Program-made: the position numbers and the translations under genes
Notes under the pieces: generated by a model
Told to the model about the DNA's origin: nothing
Seen by the model: only the letters and a program-made list of their open reading frames with translations
Databases searched by the model: none
In this document: positions 55,630 to 63,675 of the stretch, piece by piece
Position numbering within the stretch: position 1 is the stretch's first letter
Layout: the number at the start of each line of letters is the position of its first letter
DNA from: Clostridia bacterium
Lineage (GTDB): Bacteria; Bacillota; Clostridia; Christensenellales; CAG-138
Length of the DNA stretch: 64,000 nucleotides
Reading direction: 5' to 3'
Assembly (NCBI GenBank): GCA_017407205.1
Contig: JAFQXA010000012.1
Location: 58,448 to 122,447 of the forward strand

Positions 55630-55920
55630 TTAGTTTGCAGCAGCTTCTTCGTATACGCTGACCTGCTTGCGGTTGTTGTGCTTTGTTTCAAAGCGAACGA
55701 TACCGTCTATCTTTGCAAAAAGCGTATCATCCTTACCGATGCCTACATTATTGCCCGGATGGAAATGTGTTCCACGCTGTCTTACAAGAATGTTGCCTGC
55801 GAGAACAAACTGACCGTCTGCACGCTTGGGTCCCAAACGCTTGGATTCACTGTCACGTCCGTTACGTGAGCTACCAACACCCTTTTTATGAGCAAAAAGC
55901 TGTAAATTGATGTTCATCAT
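55630..55920 (-). CDS. rpmA: 50S ribosomal protein L27
   Basis: 96 residues with the Firmicutes N-terminal extension NINLQLFA before [14 protein letters not shown]; Prp is expected to cut after LFA. AGGAGG before the ATG. Third gene of rplU-prp-rpmA. Confidence 0.97.
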   Translation of the reverse strand: MMNINLQLFAHKKGVGSSRNGRDSESKRLGPKRADGQFVLAGNILVRQRGTHFHPGNNVGIGKDDTLFAKIDGIVRFETKHNNRKQVSVYEEAAAN

Positions 55921-55923
55921 GAC

Positions 55924-56253
55924 TCATACCTCCTTCTCGATTACTTTGAGGTTCTCTTTGTAGTTCTCAGCAATGGATTTTAGTCCCATTGCCATAGTTT
56001 CAAAAATAATTTCTGCTTTTTCGACATCCTTATCAGCAACATCGTTACTGAGCATACAGTAAACCTCGGCTTCTGCGACTTCATATGCACATTCAAGCTT
56101 TAAATACCCGATTATGCCCATAAGAGCCGTTTGCGTAAGTGCGGAAACAGCACTGCAAACAATGTCATTGCCCGCCTCTCCTGCCATTGCATGGCCGAGA
56201 GCTTCAAAGCCGACTATTTTACCTTCGGAGCGAAAAATATTGACCGTTGTCAT
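55924..56253 (-). CDS. prp: Ribosomal-processing cysteine protease Prp
   Basis: Removes the L27 N-terminal extension. His in ALGHAMAGEAGND and Cys in IVCSAVSAL are the active-site pair. 109 residues. Between rplU and rpmA, the usual place. Confidence 0.95.
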   Translation of the reverse strand: MTTVNIFRSEGKIVGFEALGHAMAGEAGNDIVCSAVSALTQTALMGIIGYLKLECAYEVAEAEVYCMLSNDVADKDVEKAEIIFETMAMGLKSIAENYKENLKVIEKEV

Positions 56254-56558
56254 TAGCCTATAGCCTTAATCTTCACTTTTGTGAAAGGCTGACGGTGACC
56301 CTGCTTCTTGCGGATGTTCTTCTTGGGCTTATACTTGAAAACAACGACTTTCTTAGCCTTGCCCTGCTCAAGTACTTCAGCTGTAACAGAAGCGCCTTTT
56401 ACTACAGGTGTACCGATCTTGGTGCCTTCTTCGCCGCAAAGCATGAGAACTTCAAACTTTACTTCTGCACCAACTTCAGCATCGAGCTTTTCAACGAGAA
56501 TTTCGTCGCCCTGCTCAACCTTATACTGCTTACCTCCGGTACGGATAATAGCGTACAT
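56253..56558 (-). CDS. rplU: 50S ribosomal protein L21
   Basis: 101 residues: [18 protein letters not shown] at the start and [19 protein letters not shown] at the end. AAGGAGGAT before the ATG at 56558; a longer frame from 56612 reads through the leader and is rejected. Confidence 0.97.
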   Translation of the reverse strand: MYAIIRTGGKQYKVEQGDEILVEKLDAEVGAEVKFEVLMLCGEEGTKIGTPVVKGASVTAEVLEQGKAKKVVVFKYKPKKNIRKKQGHRQPFTKVKIKAIG

Positions 56559-56640
56559 ACAGTTTATCCTCCTTATACCAGTCTCGCCCATGCGCGGTGT
56601 GTCAAACGACAAACTTAAAAACCGTCACGGAGCGGCTCAG
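56559..56640 (-). promoter_or_regulatory. Possible L21 leader RNA
   Basis: Region before rplU contains ACCGCGCATGGGCGAGACTGG just before the ribosome site, which resembles the end of the L21 autoregulatory leader of Firmicutes. Judged from memory, not aligned. Confidence 0.45.
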
Positions 56641-56719
56641 TAATGAATTGTATCAAAAAAGTCCATGCCTGTCAATATTTTTTAGCGGTATTTTTTGCAA
56701 GTTTCAAAGCTATATTTTC

Positions 56720-57847
56720 CTACTTATAAAAAGCCTTAACTGCTTCTGCAACAGCCATGCACGCATTTTCTTTAAGTCCGTAATAAAGCGGTAATCTCAC
56801 CAATCTTTCACTCTCTTTTGTTGTGTATTTATCCTCGCCGACAAATTTACCGAACTTTTGACCTGCAGGGGCTGAATGTAACGGTACATAATGGAATACC
56901 GCCCCAACTCCGCTGCTTCTCAAATGTGCAATGAGTGCCGTTCTCTCATCCAAGTCCTTTGCTTTTATATAGAACATATGCGCATTATGAACACAACCCT
57001 CAGGAATAAACGGCAAGTCTATTCTGCCATCATTTTTAAGGTCTGAAAGTGCATCGTAATATAAATTCCACGTTTTCAATCTATCTTCATTTACTTTATC
57101 CGCACATTCAAGCTGAGCATAAAGATATGCCGCATTTATTTCACTCGGCAAGTATGACGAGCCATAATCCACCCAAGTATATTTATCAATCTGCCCGCGG
57201 AAAAACTTGCTTCTGTTGGTGCCCTTTTCACGGACTATCTCGGCACGCTCAATATTTTCTTCATCACGGATTAACAGGGCACCGCCTTCGCCCATGCTGT
57301 AATTCTTTGTTTCATGGAAACTGAAGCAACCGTAATCGCCAAATGTACCGAGTGCCTTGCCCTTATATGTTGACATAATTGCTTGTGCTGCATCTTCAAC
57401 CACCATGAGATTATGCTTGTTTGCGATTTCCATGATTTTGTCCATCTCACAAGAAACACCTGCATAATGCATGGGAGCAATGCACTTTGTTCTGTCCGTT
57501 ATAGCTTGTTCAATCAAGTTTTCATCAATATTCATTGTGTCAGGGCGAACATCTATAAAGGCTATTTTTGCACCTCTGCCGACAAACGCATCAGCCGTAG
57601 AAGAAAAAGTATACGAGGGCATTATTACCTCATCACCTTCTTTTATGTCACACAAAACAGCTGCCATTTCAAGTGCGTGCGTGCAGGACGTTGTAAGCAA
57701 AACTTTCTTTGATGCTGTCTTCTCTTCAAGCCAAGCATTGCACAACTTTGTAAATTTACCGTCACCGCAAATCTTGCGATTTTCCACAGCTTCCTTTATA
57801 TAATCCAGCTCTGTTCCTACATATGGTGGCACATTAAAACTGATCAT
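56720..57847 (-). CDS. DegT/DnrJ-family sugar aminotransferase (RffA/WecE-like)
   Basis: PLP enzyme adding an amino group to a nucleotide keto-sugar, such as dTDP-4-keto-6-deoxy-glucose. MPSYTFSSTADAFVGRGA, EDAAQAI, and PLP-Lys in FSFHETKNYSMGEGGAL are closest to RffA. 375 residues. It stands alone; no other sugar genes adjoin it. Behind a leader with a small ORF and terminator (57958-58081). Confidence 0.88.
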   Translation of the reverse strand: MISFNVPPYVGTELDYIKEAVENRKICGDGKFTKLCNAWLEEKTASKKVLLTTSCTHALEMAAVLCDIKEGDEVIMPSYTFSSTADAFVGRGAKIAFIDVRPDTMNIDENLIEQAITDRTKCIAPMHYAGVSCEMDKIMEIANKHNLMVVEDAAQAIMSTYKGKALGTFGDYGCFSFHETKNYSMGEGGALLIRDEENIERAEIVREKGTNRSKFFRGQIDKYTWVDYGSSYLPSEINAAYLYAQLECADKVNEDRLKTWNLYYDALSDLKNDGRIDLPFIPEGCVHNAHMFYIKAKDLDERTALIAHLRSSGVGAVFHYVPLHSAPAGQKFGKFVGEDKYTTKESERLVRLPLYYGLKENACMAVAEAVKAFYK

Positions 57848-57957
57848 AACGGCACTCCTTAAAGGTTTCTTTAATAGTCTTGTAAATTCAATAAATGTTC
57901 TCTCATTATCACCTATTATAACTTGATTATTTTACAAATGCAATCAAATCACAACAA

Positions 57958-57993
57958 AAACGCCACCAATTTTCTCGATGGCGTTTGTTTTTT
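57958..57993. terminator. Hairpin terminator upstream of the DegT gene
   Basis: Stem AAACGCCA / TGGCGTTT, T-runs on both strands. On the minus strand it follows the 21-codon ORF and precedes the aminotransferase gene by about 110 bases. Confidence 0.8.
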
Positions 57994-58000
57994 GATTTAT

Positions 58001-58063
58001 AACGGCTATTCTGATTCAGCCTGCAATGGCGGCACTTGCACGGACTGCACAAAGATAGCCGTT
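58001..58063 (-). ncRNA. Inverted repeat around small ORF, possible structured RNA
   Basis: AACGGCTAT (58001-58009) pairs perfectly with ATAGCCGTT (58055-58063), extended by TTTA/TAAA flanks. It would fold the minus-strand transcript into a long stem holding most of the 21-codon ORF, just ahead of the terminator. Confidence 0.4.
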
Positions 58064-58081
58064 TAAACTGTTGTCAATCAT
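58016..58081 (-). CDS. Candidate 21-residue peptide or leader ORF
   Basis: ATG with AAGGAGG eight bases upstream, encoding MIDNSLNGYLCAVRASAAIAG. Four of the last seven residues are Ala. Possible leader peptide controlling the terminator that follows, or a free peptide; alternatively the SD-like stretch is chance. Function unknown. Confidence 0.4.
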   Translation of the reverse strand: MIDNSLNGYLCAVRASAAIAG

Positions 58082-58226
58082 ATGGCAGCCCTCCTTTTTT
58101 CAGTGCATTCGCCCTTGTATTTTTTGATTATTGATCTATATAATCAAGAACTTTGTCTTGTGTTTATAATATTCCACATTTTCTTTTAAATTCCTGCAAG
58201 AAAATCGGATTTTGTCAAAAAATTTT
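58082..58226. other. AT-rich intergenic stretch
   Basis: About 145 bases between the AlaX gene and the small ORF. On the minus strand TTGACA occurs just after the AlaX stop and TATTAT/TATAAA-like sequences occur 20-30 bases further, but spacing is not ideal. No gene seen. Confidence 0.4.
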
Positions 58227-59426
58227 TTAAGCAAGCGATTTTTTTAGATATGCACTAAGCTGACAAAGCGTTTCTTCGACATTCAAATTTGAATTACAGC
58301 TTCCCTGTGCAAAATCGTCACGACCTCCGCCCTTTCCGCCAGTCATTGCATTGACAACAAGGCAGATTTCCTTTGCATTTTGCTTGATGTTTTTACCTGT
58401 TTTTATTTGATAAAAAACATTCTCTCCCACTTTTGATAAGAGCACAACAGCCAAGTTTTTATCTTGGGGAATTTTTTCGCAAAGCATTTTAAGCTCCTGC
58501 ATATTAAACTCGTCCAGCGTGGCAACTACAATTTTTGCGTTTCCTGCACTTTCTGCTCCGTTCACAAGCTCGGAAGCTTTATATTCAAACAACATATCCG
58601 TGCGTTTTTTAAGTTCACGCTTTAAAGCACTTAACTCATCACCCTGTCGTACAACGGCATTATACGCTTCTTCCCTGCCTGTGGAAAAGCGGTTTGCTAT
58701 GCTTGCCACAATCTTCGCATTGTTTTGCGCTTCCTTTATTGCACGTTCACCGCAGGAAAACCAAATGCGTGTGCCCTGCTTGTATTTCATCGAATCCGTA
58801 ATTGCAACAGCACCGACTTCACCGCTGTACTCACAATGCGTTCCGCAACACGTGCAGGAATCAACATTGCCTATGAATACTATTCTTACTTCACCCTGAA
58901 GCCCTTTTGTTTTCTTTCGGAGTGTATAGTTTTCAAGCTCTGCAGCATCAACAGTTTTTGTGATTATCGCTACATTGTCACGCACCGCCTTATTTGCCTC
59001 AAGCTCTATAATGTCAAGCTGTTCTTTCGAAAGCACGATATCGGTATCAACCGTACAATAATCCTTTGCCATATGAAAACCAACATTCGTGCCACCAAAC
59101 ATCGATGATATTATGCCCGAAATAATATGTTCACCAGTATGCTGTTGAGTATAATCAAGACGCTGTTCGACATCAATCTTGACCACAACATCAGCACCGA
59201 CTTCAAGTGGTTTATCGCACATATGAACTACATCGTCACCACTTTCCTGTGCATCAAGCACACGTGCATCACCTATAAATCCGGTATCAGGAAGCTGTCC
59301 GCCACTTTCCGGGAAAATCACAGTTCTGTCAAGCGTTACAGTATAACCGTTTTCGCACGGAACACAAGCAACTACCCTGGCTTCACATTCATAAAGTTTA
59401 TGTTGATAATAAAGTCTCTCAGTCAT
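58227..59426 (-). CDS. Alanyl-tRNA editing protein, long AlaX form
   Basis: Free-standing hydrolase for mischarged Ser/Gly-tRNA-Ala. PESGGQLPDTG, QQHTGEHI with HxxxH zinc ligands, CTCCGTHCEYSGEVG, and a C-terminal DHHA1-like domain with GGKGGGRDDFAQGS. 399 residues. It lacks the AlaRS catalytic domain, as expected for AlaX-L. Confidence 0.92.
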   Translation of the reverse strand: MTERLYYQHKLYECEARVVACVPCENGYTVTLDRTVIFPESGGQLPDTGFIGDARVLDAQESGDDVVHMCDKPLEVGADVVVKIDVEQRLDYTQQHTGEHIISGIISSMFGGTNVGFHMAKDYCTVDTDIVLSKEQLDIIELEANKAVRDNVAIITKTVDAAELENYTLRKKTKGLQGEVRIVFIGNVDSCTCCGTHCEYSGEVGAVAITDSMKYKQGTRIWFSCGERAIKEAQNNAKIVASIANRFSTGREEAYNAVVRQGDELSALKRELKKRTDMLFEYKASELVNGAESAGNAKIVVATLDEFNMQELKMLCEKIPQDKNLAVVLLSKVGENVFYQIKTGKNIKQNAKEICLVVNAMTGGKGGGRDDFAQGSCNSNLNVEETLCQLSAYLKKSLA

Positions 59427-59455
59427 TTTTCATGCACTCCTCCTCGATTTAAGAA

Positions 59456-59482
59456 ATGCCTGCCGCTTTTTGCGGCAGGCAT
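59456..59482 (-). terminator. Hairpin after PrsA-like gene
   Basis: 11-bp stem ATGCCTGCCGC / GCGGCAGGCAT; short T-run on the minus strand, so perhaps a partial terminator. Confidence 0.6.
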
Positions 59483-59501
59483 AAATTAAACTTATTTCAT
59501 C

Positions 59502-60791
59502 TTATAAGCCCAAGTCACCCATTGCTTCTGTTGAAACAACAACATTCAATGCTGCAATTCTGGACTCATTCTTTGTTATCTTCGTTTCTTTCTTCCACTT
59601 TTCAATCTGTGTTGTGTATGCTTCGTTTTCAGCCTGTGCAACAAGATTAAGTCTGATAGCTTCCTTTACTTCCTCAAACTCAACTGTTTTTGTGCTGTCA
59701 ACATCGCCAAGACGGATGATGATATGTGTTCCGTTTTCACCCTCAACAGGTTCGCTGATATCGCCTTCTTTTTCAAGCTTCATTGCAGCTTCATAGAACG
59801 GAGGATCATATGTCTTTGACTCTTCTGTATTAAGTGACTCGTGCATGAGATAACCCTCTGTCTTGTAAGGCTCGTTCTCCATGCCGGGATCTTCATTATA
59901 CTTCTCGATAAGTTCATTGAATTTTGCAATCTTTTCTTCTGCTGTTGCGGTTTCTGCAAGATTTGAGAGCTCTGCCTGGATTTCTGCTACGATTGAATCA
60001 ACATCCTTTTCTTCATCTTCAGCAGGATTCATAACAAGAATGTGCTTTACATAGAAATAACCTTCGGGTATTACAAGGGGAGGAACAGCACTCTTCTTCT
60101 GTGCTTCATCCTCGCTGTAAGCAGAACTGATATAGTTGCTGTAGTAGCTGTAGTAGTTTGCAGGTGATTCTGCAAAAGAAGTCTTTTCAGCTTCGAGTTC
60201 CTCGTTGAACTTTGCAAGCACATCGTCGTCCGTTATATCAATATTTGCATCTGCAAGAATCTTCTCGTACATCTTCTCGGACAAGCGTGCATTTGCATAT
60301 TCTTCGTACATTATTTTATTGATATATTCGTCATACTTGTATCCGTTTGCTTCAATAGTCTCTTTAAAGAGCTTTTCAGCCTCTGCCTGTATTGCAGCTT
60401 CGTCCGTGATCGAAGCATCAACTGAAGCCTTGTATGATTCTATGGAATCCTTAACAAAAGTATCGAGATTCTCCTTAACTATCCTTTCGTCTTCTGCATC
60501 AAGCTTGATGCCTGCCTTCTTTGCATGGTAAATAGGCAAATACTGATCAACCAATGCATTGAAAACAGTTTCCTTTATGTCATCCATGTAAAGCTCTGCC
60601 GAAAGACCGTAGTAAGAATACATCTGTGCGTACGATGAGCACTGGTTATAAAACACACTTGCCATGATATCCATGTCGCCTACTTTACCGACAGGATAAT
60701 CATTCATGGTTGCCTTACAGCCTGCCAAAACACCAACTGCCATGAGCAAAGCCATCACTGTTGCCAAAAAAGTCTTCAAAAATCTCTTCAT
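59502..60791 (-). CDS. PrsA/SurA-like foldase lipoprotein
   Basis: Lipobox LAGC near residue 24, an SurA N-like helical region, a parvulin rotamase domain (KHILVMNP...EDPGMENEP...GYLMH...FYEAAMKLEKEGDISEPVEGENGTHIIRL-like), and a C-terminal helix. Helps secreted proteins fold. 429 residues. Confidence 0.9.
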   Translation of the reverse strand: MKRFLKTFLATVMALLMAVGVLAGCKATMNDYPVGKVGDMDIMASVFYNQCSSYAQMYSYYGLSAELYMDDIKETVFNALVDQYLPIYHAKKAGIKLDAEDERIVKENLDTFVKDSIESYKASVDASITDEAAIQAEAEKLFKETIEANGYKYDEYINKIMYEEYANARLSEKMYEKILADANIDITDDDVLAKFNEELEAEKTSFAESPANYYSYYSNYISSAYSEDEAQKKSAVPPLVIPEGYFYVKHILVMNPAEDEEKDVDSIVAEIQAELSNLAETATAEEKIAKFNELIEKYNEDPGMENEPYKTEGYLMHESLNTEESKTYDPPFYEAAMKLEKEGDISEPVEGENGTHIIIRLGDVDSTKTVEFEEVKEAIRLNLVAQAENEAYTTQIEKWKKETKITKNESRIAALNVVVSTEAMGDLGL

Positions 60792-60832
60792 TTTAAATTC
60801 TCCTTTTGTATGTGCGAATTCAGTCAGAGTTT

Positions 60833-60861
60833 ATTCTATAACGCTCAATCAGCTTTGTCAA
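60833..60861 (-). promoter_or_regulatory. Promoter for PrsA-like gene
   Basis: Minus strand TTGACA, 17 bases, TAGAAT. Near-consensus. Confidence 0.75.
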
Positions 60862-60917
60862 TCTAAAGAAAATGTTATTTTTATTAAATTGTTGTGGCAA
60901 TCGTTACGAAAGTCCGT

Positions 60918-60923
60918 TATAAT
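60918..60923 (+). promoter_or_regulatory. -10 element for pgsA
   Basis: Consensus TATAAT about 25 bases before the pgsA ATG; the -35 is weak. Confidence 0.45.
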
Positions 60924-60947
60924 ATACTGTAATATTGGAGGTTTATC

Positions 60948-61496
60948 ATGCGTCATATACCTAATATATTATGCGTTTTCAGAATTTTACTCGTCGGTGT
61001 CTTTGTTGCGTTCTTCTTCAAGGCACAGTATTTTGCATGCATAATTGTTTATGCCACCGCATTTTTGACCGACATATTGGACGGCTACCTTGCAAGAAGA
61101 AACAATTGGATATCAAATATCGGTAAACTTCTTGACCCATTGGCAGACAAGCTTATGCTTATAGCTTCACTTCTCTGCTTCTATATCAAAGGCTGGTTGC
61201 CGCTTATTATCCTTGTCATAGTGTGCGGTAAAGAGCTTCTCATGATTTTCGGCAGTATATTCGTTCTTAAAAAGAAAAACGTTGTTGTTTACTCTGATTG
61301 GTTCGGTAAAACGGCAGCAGGTTGTTTTAATCTCGGCGTTCTTTTGACGCTTTTGAAAAACTTCTATCCCGTTATAGGTGTTGCGGATATTATCGTTTAT
61401 GCCATTGCAATAGTACTTGCACTTGTTGCACTTTTTCACTATGCAAATCAGCGCATATTCAAAGATCGCAAAGGAAATCACCCGACAGCAAAATGA
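60948..61496 (+). CDS. pgsA: CDP-diacylglycerol-glycerol-3-phosphate phosphatidyltransferase
   Basis: Makes phosphatidylglycerol phosphate. CDP-alcohol motif with DGYLARR...GKLLDPLADK complete; about six helices. GGAGG before the ATG. 182 residues. Confidence 0.93.
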   Translation: MRHIPNILCVFRILLVGVFVAFFFKAQYFACIIVYATAFLTDILDGYLARRNNWISNIGKLLDPLADKLMLIASLLCFYIKGWLPLIILVIVCGKELLMIFGSIFVLKKKNVVVYSDWFGKTAAGCFNLGVLLTLLKNFYPVIGVADIIVYAIAIVLALVALFHYANQRIFKDRKGNHPTAK

Positions 61497-61541
61497 ACCC
61501 CGTGTTCATTTGCATATAACAAATTTTTTTAGGAGGCTCCA

Positions 61542-63473
61542 ATGAAAAAGACTCTATCCCTCATCCTCGCAGTGATTATGATTGTATCAATCCTGCCCGT
61601 TTCACTTGCTTTCGCAGCAACGCTTGGTGATGTTACCGGTGACGGTAAAATCAACTCACGCGATATCGCTGCATTGCAGAAATACACATCAGGCGGAAGC
61701 GAGCTTACTCCTGAGCAGTTCACAGCAGGTGATGTCAACTGCGACGGTAAAGTTAACTCCCGTGATATCGCAGCTGTTCAGAAGCACGTTACAGGCATTT
61801 TGCTTATAGCACCTTCTACACAAGCTCCCACAGTTGAGCCCACAGCTGAGCCCACACAGGAACCCACGGTTGAACCTACACAGGAACCCACAGTTGCTCC
61901 CACAACCGAAGCTCCCACTGATGCTCCCGCAACTGAGGCTCCCGTTGTTTCAGGCCCCACACCTCCGCCTGCACTCAGCACAAACCTTACAAGCAACAGC
62001 TCAACATTTACGGTTAAGGAAATAGTAGAAGCTGCTTCAACAATCGTTTCACACTATGAAACATACAAGGATATGGAAACCGAGTATTCCATTGCAAAGG
62101 CTCTTCCCGTTGGCAATTATGTCATTTCCGAGCAGGATTGGGCATACATGGCAGGTTATGCTATAAATGGTTTGTCAGGCGCTTATGCAGGTTCCGGCTT
62201 AAGCGGTTATACAATGGAAACAAAAATCACATATAAGAACATGGGCAAACCCGAAGTAAACGCAGTTGACCAGTACGGCGGTGACGAACTTACAATCGCA
62301 GAAGTTGCTGAAGCTGCTTGGAAAGCATTGTCGAACTATGGCAACAATAACGGCAGAGTTGCAGCATCCTGCGGCAGTATCGTTTCTGTCGGTAAGCAGC
62401 TTTCTTACTACTCGATCATTATGGCAACAGCACGCGCACTTCAGCACTTCAATGCAAACGGATCTATGCCAGCAACAGTAATGTTTGATTGCCTCAGCTA
62501 CACAATAGAGGACAGCGATTCCTATGTAAAGGCTCCCGAAGCCACACAGGCTCCTGAAGCACCGTCTCCTGCCGGCAATCTCACAATAAGTGAAATCGTT
62601 GATGCTTTTGCTGCAGAATATGCAAAGTTTGAAGAAACAGATACATTACCCACAACAATAACCATCGGTTCAGTTTCCGGCATGAACAAGGCAACATACT
62701 TTGGCGTTGCTGCACGAGCTGTCATGGCAATCAACAAAGGCAATACAACAAGCACTATTCCCGTTAAGAACTATAAAAACGCTGAATACGGTTTCAAGTT
62801 TGATAAGTTTGATTCTGACACAGTATCAAAGACTGCTTTCATCTACATGGCTGAAAAGCAGGTTACTTACTCCGATAACAACGGTACAGCTGCTAACTAC
62901 ATCACATTCCCCGGTTCAAGCGGTACATCCTATTCAGGTCCTGCCAATGCTGATAGATGCACAGTCATCATGATGCGCGTTCTCAGCGAGTACAAGGAAA
63001 CAGGCGCACTCCCCGAAGAAACTTCATCATGGGGTTCTGACTTTGTATCTGCAAAGAATAACTGCGAGGTTGACGATCCCGCAATCATCGCTTTGGCTAA
63101 CGAAATCACAAAGGACAAGGAAACAACAAATGATAAGGCTAAAGCAATCTTCGAGTGGGTAAAAGCTAATATAACATACAACTTCTATGAAAACACACAG
63201 CGCAGTGCTGTAAAAGTTTTAAACGACAGAGTCGCAAACTGCTGCGACCACGCTCACCTCGTAACAGCGCTCGCACGTGCAGCTAAAATCCCCGCAAGAT
63301 ATGTACACGGTGTATGTCTCTTCCCGGGTGAATACGGTCACGTTTGGGCTGAGCTCTTTGTTGACGGTACATGGGTAACCTGTGACGCATCAATGAAAGT
63401 TAACTCATACGGCAATCATGAAGATTGGACTTTGCAGACTCATCATGCAAACTACATTGAACTGCCCTTCTGA
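61542..63473 (+). CDS. Secreted dockerin / pseudomurein-binding-like / transglutaminase-type protein, 643 aa
   Basis: Signal peptide (1-26); two dockerin repeats (about 28-85) with KINSRDIAALQK and KVNSRDIAAVQK; Pro/Thr/Glu-rich linker (about 95-140). Then repeats with the EIVEAA...Y...LP...V...Y-A pattern at about 155-210, 248-305, 345-400 and 425-495, resembling pseudomurein-binding repeats. C-terminal domain (about 525-643) has Cys in VANCCDHAHL (C567/C568), H600 in YGHVWAE and D615 in TCDAS, with RYVHG and the ELPF end, as in the Pei/C71-like transglutaminase group of methanogen proteins. AGGAGG before the ATG. No cohesin nearby. Confidence 0.85.
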   Translation: MKKTLSLILAVIMIVSILPVSLAFAATLGDVTGDGKINSRDIAALQKYTSGGSELTPEQFTAGDVNCDGKVNSRDIAAVQKHVTGILLIAPSTQAPTVEPTAEPTQEPTVEPTQEPTVAPTTEAPTDAPATEAPVVSGPTPPPALSTNLTSNSSTFTVKEIVEAASTIVSHYETYKDMETEYSIAKALPVGNYVISEQDWAYMAGYAINGLSGAYAGSGLSGYTMETKITYKNMGKPEVNAVDQYGGDELTIAEVAEAAWKALSNYGNNNGRVAASCGSIVSVGKQLSYYSIIMATARALQHFNANGSMPATVMFDCLSYTIEDSDSYVKAPEATQAPEAPSPAGNLTISEIVDAFAAEYAKFEETDTLPTTITIGSVSGMNKATYFGVAARAVMAINKGNTTSTIPVKNYKNAEYGFKFDKFDSDTVSKTAFIYMAEKQVTYSDNNGTAANYITFPGSSGTSYSGPANADRCTVIMMRVLSEYKETGALPEETSSWGSDFVSAKNNCEVDDPAIIALANEITKDKETTNDKAKAIFEWVKANITYNFYENTQRSAVKVLNDRVANCCDHAHLVTALARAAKIPARYVHGVCLFPGEYGHVWAELFVDGTWVTCDASMKVNSYGNHEDWTLQTHHANYIELPF

Positions 63474-63487
63474 TTGACGCTTAATCC

Positions 63488-63521
63488 AAAAGGCATCTTC
63501 TTAACGGAAGATGCCTTTTTT
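63488..63521 (+). terminator. Terminator after dockerin/transglutaminase gene
   Basis: 13-bp perfect stem AAAAGGCATCTTC / GAAGATGCCTTTT followed by TT. Confidence 0.9.
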
Positions 63522-63592
63522 ATTTTCCCAAAATTAAATTCATTCCAGCTACTTTTTTCCAAAATTATATACACTTTTTTGTCGTTCATATA

Positions 63593-63621
63593 TTGTTAAT
63601 AAAACGAATATGTGCTATACT
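63593..63621 (+). promoter_or_regulatory. Promoter for last gene
   Basis: TTGTTA, 17 bases, TATACT, followed by a GGGTTA-TTC-TAACCC inverted repeat (63634-63648) in the mRNA leader, which may stabilise the transcript. Confidence 0.6.
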
Positions 63622-63675
63622 GCATATAAGCATGGGTTATTCTAACCCAAAAAAAATTAAGAAGGAGAAAACAGT

